NCBI GenBank assembly: GCA_036873135.1
Contig: JAPTYO010000001.1
Coordinates: forward strand, 50,145,774 to 50,209,773
Source: Clarkia xantiana subsp. parviflora
Lineage: Eukaryota; Streptophyta; Magnoliopsida; Myrtales; Onagraceae
DNA length: 64,000 nt
Direction of reading: 5' to 3'
A program made the position numbers and the translations under genes. Below the pieces are notes generated by a model. That model did no database searches. It was not told the origin of the DNA and saw only the letters and a program-made list of their open reading frames with translations. The number at the start of each line of letters is the position of its first letter. Within the stretch, counting starts at the first letter, position 1. Shown here in pieces: positions 62,162 to 64,000 of this stretch.

Positions 62162-62738
62162 AACCAAAAGTTCATAAAGTTCAAGGAGGGATAAAATCCC
62201 GATCCTTCAAAAGTAAGCATAAAAGAGAGGGCGGGGATACTCATACGGCCATCTTTCTAAATCTAAAGCGATCCAGTTGTCGCTCTCATTTGATTCCCTC
62301 GGAATACAGGACCGGGACCAAGAGACCAGTCGGAATACACCGTGCACAATGTAGAACATTTGACACCCTTGTTGCAATTCGCCAGTCCACTCGATCGGTC
62401 ACTCCACGAATGCTTTGAATAACCTCCAAGAGACATATTACGCTAAGTTAAAAACCAAAAGTACATAGAGTTCAAGGAGCGATAAAATCCCGATCATTTA
62501 AAAGTAAGCATAAAAGAGAGGGCGGGGGTACGCATACCCTCTTTCTAAATCTAAAGCAACCCAGCTGACGCTCTCATTCGATTCCCTCGGAATCCAGGAC
62601 CAAGAGACCAGTCGGAATACACCGTGCACGATGTAGAACATTTGACACCCTTGTTGCAATTCGCCAGTCCACTCAATCGGTCACTCCACGAATGCTTTGA
62701 ATAACCTCCAAGAGACATATTACGCTAAGTTAAAAAAT
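62162..62738 (-). pseudogene. tandemly duplicated RNase H-like fragments
   Basis: Two units of about 289 bp (62162-62450 and 62451-62738) are near-identical copies. On the minus strand each reads like the C-terminal part of a plant RNase H-like domain: EVIQSIRGVTDRVDWRIATR, then in another frame IPRESNESDNWIAL. A 12-nt difference around the ACCGGGACC word, and a shorter 62535 region, separate the units. Both contain frameshifts. Related to the remnant at 200-600. Confidence 0.7.
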
Positions 62739-64000
62739 AAATAATATAATGAAAATAAAACTATCTAAACATATATTAATTACTTTACAAACGTAAGTTT
62801 ATACATTATTTTGGTGTATATATATAGAATATATACATATATACATCTCATATTAATCGAAACACCATGAATATATGTACTTAAATTAAATTAGTCTCAA
62901 TATTTCACTTTCTTACTATCAAGTACAAATCAGAAGGGAGGAATAGGTACTGCCTACTGCTAGAGTGGTTTTAATTACATGTCATTGATGGATATAATCA
63001 AATTACAAACTACGTAGAAGAGAAGATCTATATTGTCACCAACTTATACATTGAGTTGAAGCCGTTGTCATATATTTGGCTAAATAAATATCACTTTGCA
63101 CAATCAATTTAATGTAATTAATTACCTGCTCATGGTATAGCCTCTTCTTAAACATCCTCGTAACCACGGCTTTATGTGGAGCACTATACGAAAACAGTGG
63201 ACACATATAAGCTAACGCAAAAATTGTATCAACTAAACTTGATAATATAAAGGGTATTGATTTTAAATTTTCAATCATTCGACTGAAACCTATTATGAAT
63301 AAATATAAGTTGATGTTATTAAATATTGACTGCATGCAAGCCCATAATTTCAATTTCTTCACCGACTTTGTTCGACACGACCAGTGGCAACGGTTCCACA
63401 TCCCTAGGTCATAAAAAAAACAATTACAATTTAGGGGAAAAAGACACTCCATGATAAAGAGGATATCACAAGAATCTTAATGTTCTTACAGTCTTCTTCC
63501 ACCCTCGACAGAACCAACTCTAGCCCTTCTCTACCGACAACCATCGACCACGAATCACTTATTAGAACCGGGCTCCACCTTCACCGTTCAGGAGAGTCTC
63601 TCGCTGCAACCATCCCACTCGCTCCGATCAGCCGATCATACTTCCACTGTCATCGACAACCCGTCGATGCAACTTCCGGAGTGCCTAGTTTCGCCATTTC
63701 ATTAAATATATACGTTTATTGGCAGATATACGTAATATTAGGTATGGACTGGTACTGCACCAGTGACATCTACAAATATTCAATCAAAATACAAAATCAA
63801 TTAAATTGAACAGTAGAAGAAAACAATACATGTTACATATCATTGATTATTATACGATTATAACAATTTGTATCTTAGCTATTGATTTTTTTTTATTCAG
63901 CTTGCGATTTTTTAGAAGAGGAGATAGGCTGAGGGTAGAGAAAAACAAAGAGAGGAGGGTTGTAACGCACCTATTCACGGTACCTATGATCCTATATACA
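62739..64000. other. window end, no supported gene
   Basis: Short open frames at 63036-63452 (minus) and 63480-63809 (plus) show no family resemblance. The stretch 63480-63690 is less AT-rich and Ser/Pro/Thr-coding on the plus strand, so a diverged gene fragment is possible but unproven. Confidence 0.4.

Overview
This 64 kb window is AT-rich plant nuclear DNA, almost certainly from a eudicot. The genes have short GT-AG introns, the proteins belong to plant-specific families, and the intergenic DNA is full of small transposons. I see nothing bacterial, viral or organellar. I reconstructed ten protein-coding genes exon by exon: (1) a small C2-domain protein of the CAR type (3233-3932, -); (2) an At4g22758-like protein with a DUF7054-type domain (7140-7683, +); (3) a plastid-type geranylgeranyl diphosphate synthase with one intron (8397-10455, -); (4) a TMEM214-like membrane protein of ten exons (17614-21428, +); (5) a GASA/snakin 12-cysteine peptide (23901-24355, +); (6) the nucleotide-excision-repair protein RAD4/XPC (25770-31004, -); (7) a class 3 lipase of the plant mono/diacylglycerol lipase type (33248-35846, -); (8) a GDSL esterase/lipase (42412-43996, +); (9) a GPI-anchored GH17 beta-1,3-glucanase with an X8 domain (44767-47411, -); (10) an R2R3-MYB close to the MYB20/43/42/85 group (52594-54095, -). 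Every reading frame closes across all splice sites and the protein lengths fit their families.

The genes are unrelated single loci with their own promoters. There is no operon or sign of a biosynthetic cluster. TATA-like boxes are visible for the GASA, GDSL, TMEM214-like, MYB and GGPPS genes.

The spaces between genes hold most of the structure. Four non-autonomous hAT-like elements (11063-11842, 12687-13399, 39808-40511, 40661-41237) share the terminus TAGGGSTGARM, and two have perfect 8-bp target duplications, but three different sub-terminal repeat arrays occur among them. A MULE-like MITE family has four copies, one with a perfect 9-bp target duplication and one split by an insertion. A nearly perfect 104-nt-arm hairpin element with an 8-bp target duplication sits inside an older long-TIR MITE just upstream of the TMEM214-like gene. 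There are also two SINEs with target duplications, Helitron ends (one complete 1.0 kb candidate), copia LTR fragments (one in a RAD4 intron), a truncated copia gag/protease region (59654-61702), and RNase H-like remnants at both ends of the window.

I found no gene system that looks new. The points most worth checking are the hAT sub-terminal array diversity, the nested hairpin, the 9-residue repeats at the TMEM214-like C terminus, an Glu-to-Asp change at the presumed acid/base position of the GH17 enzyme, and the non-canonical first intron proposed for RAD4. All family names rest on recognition of protein motifs by eye; no database search was run.
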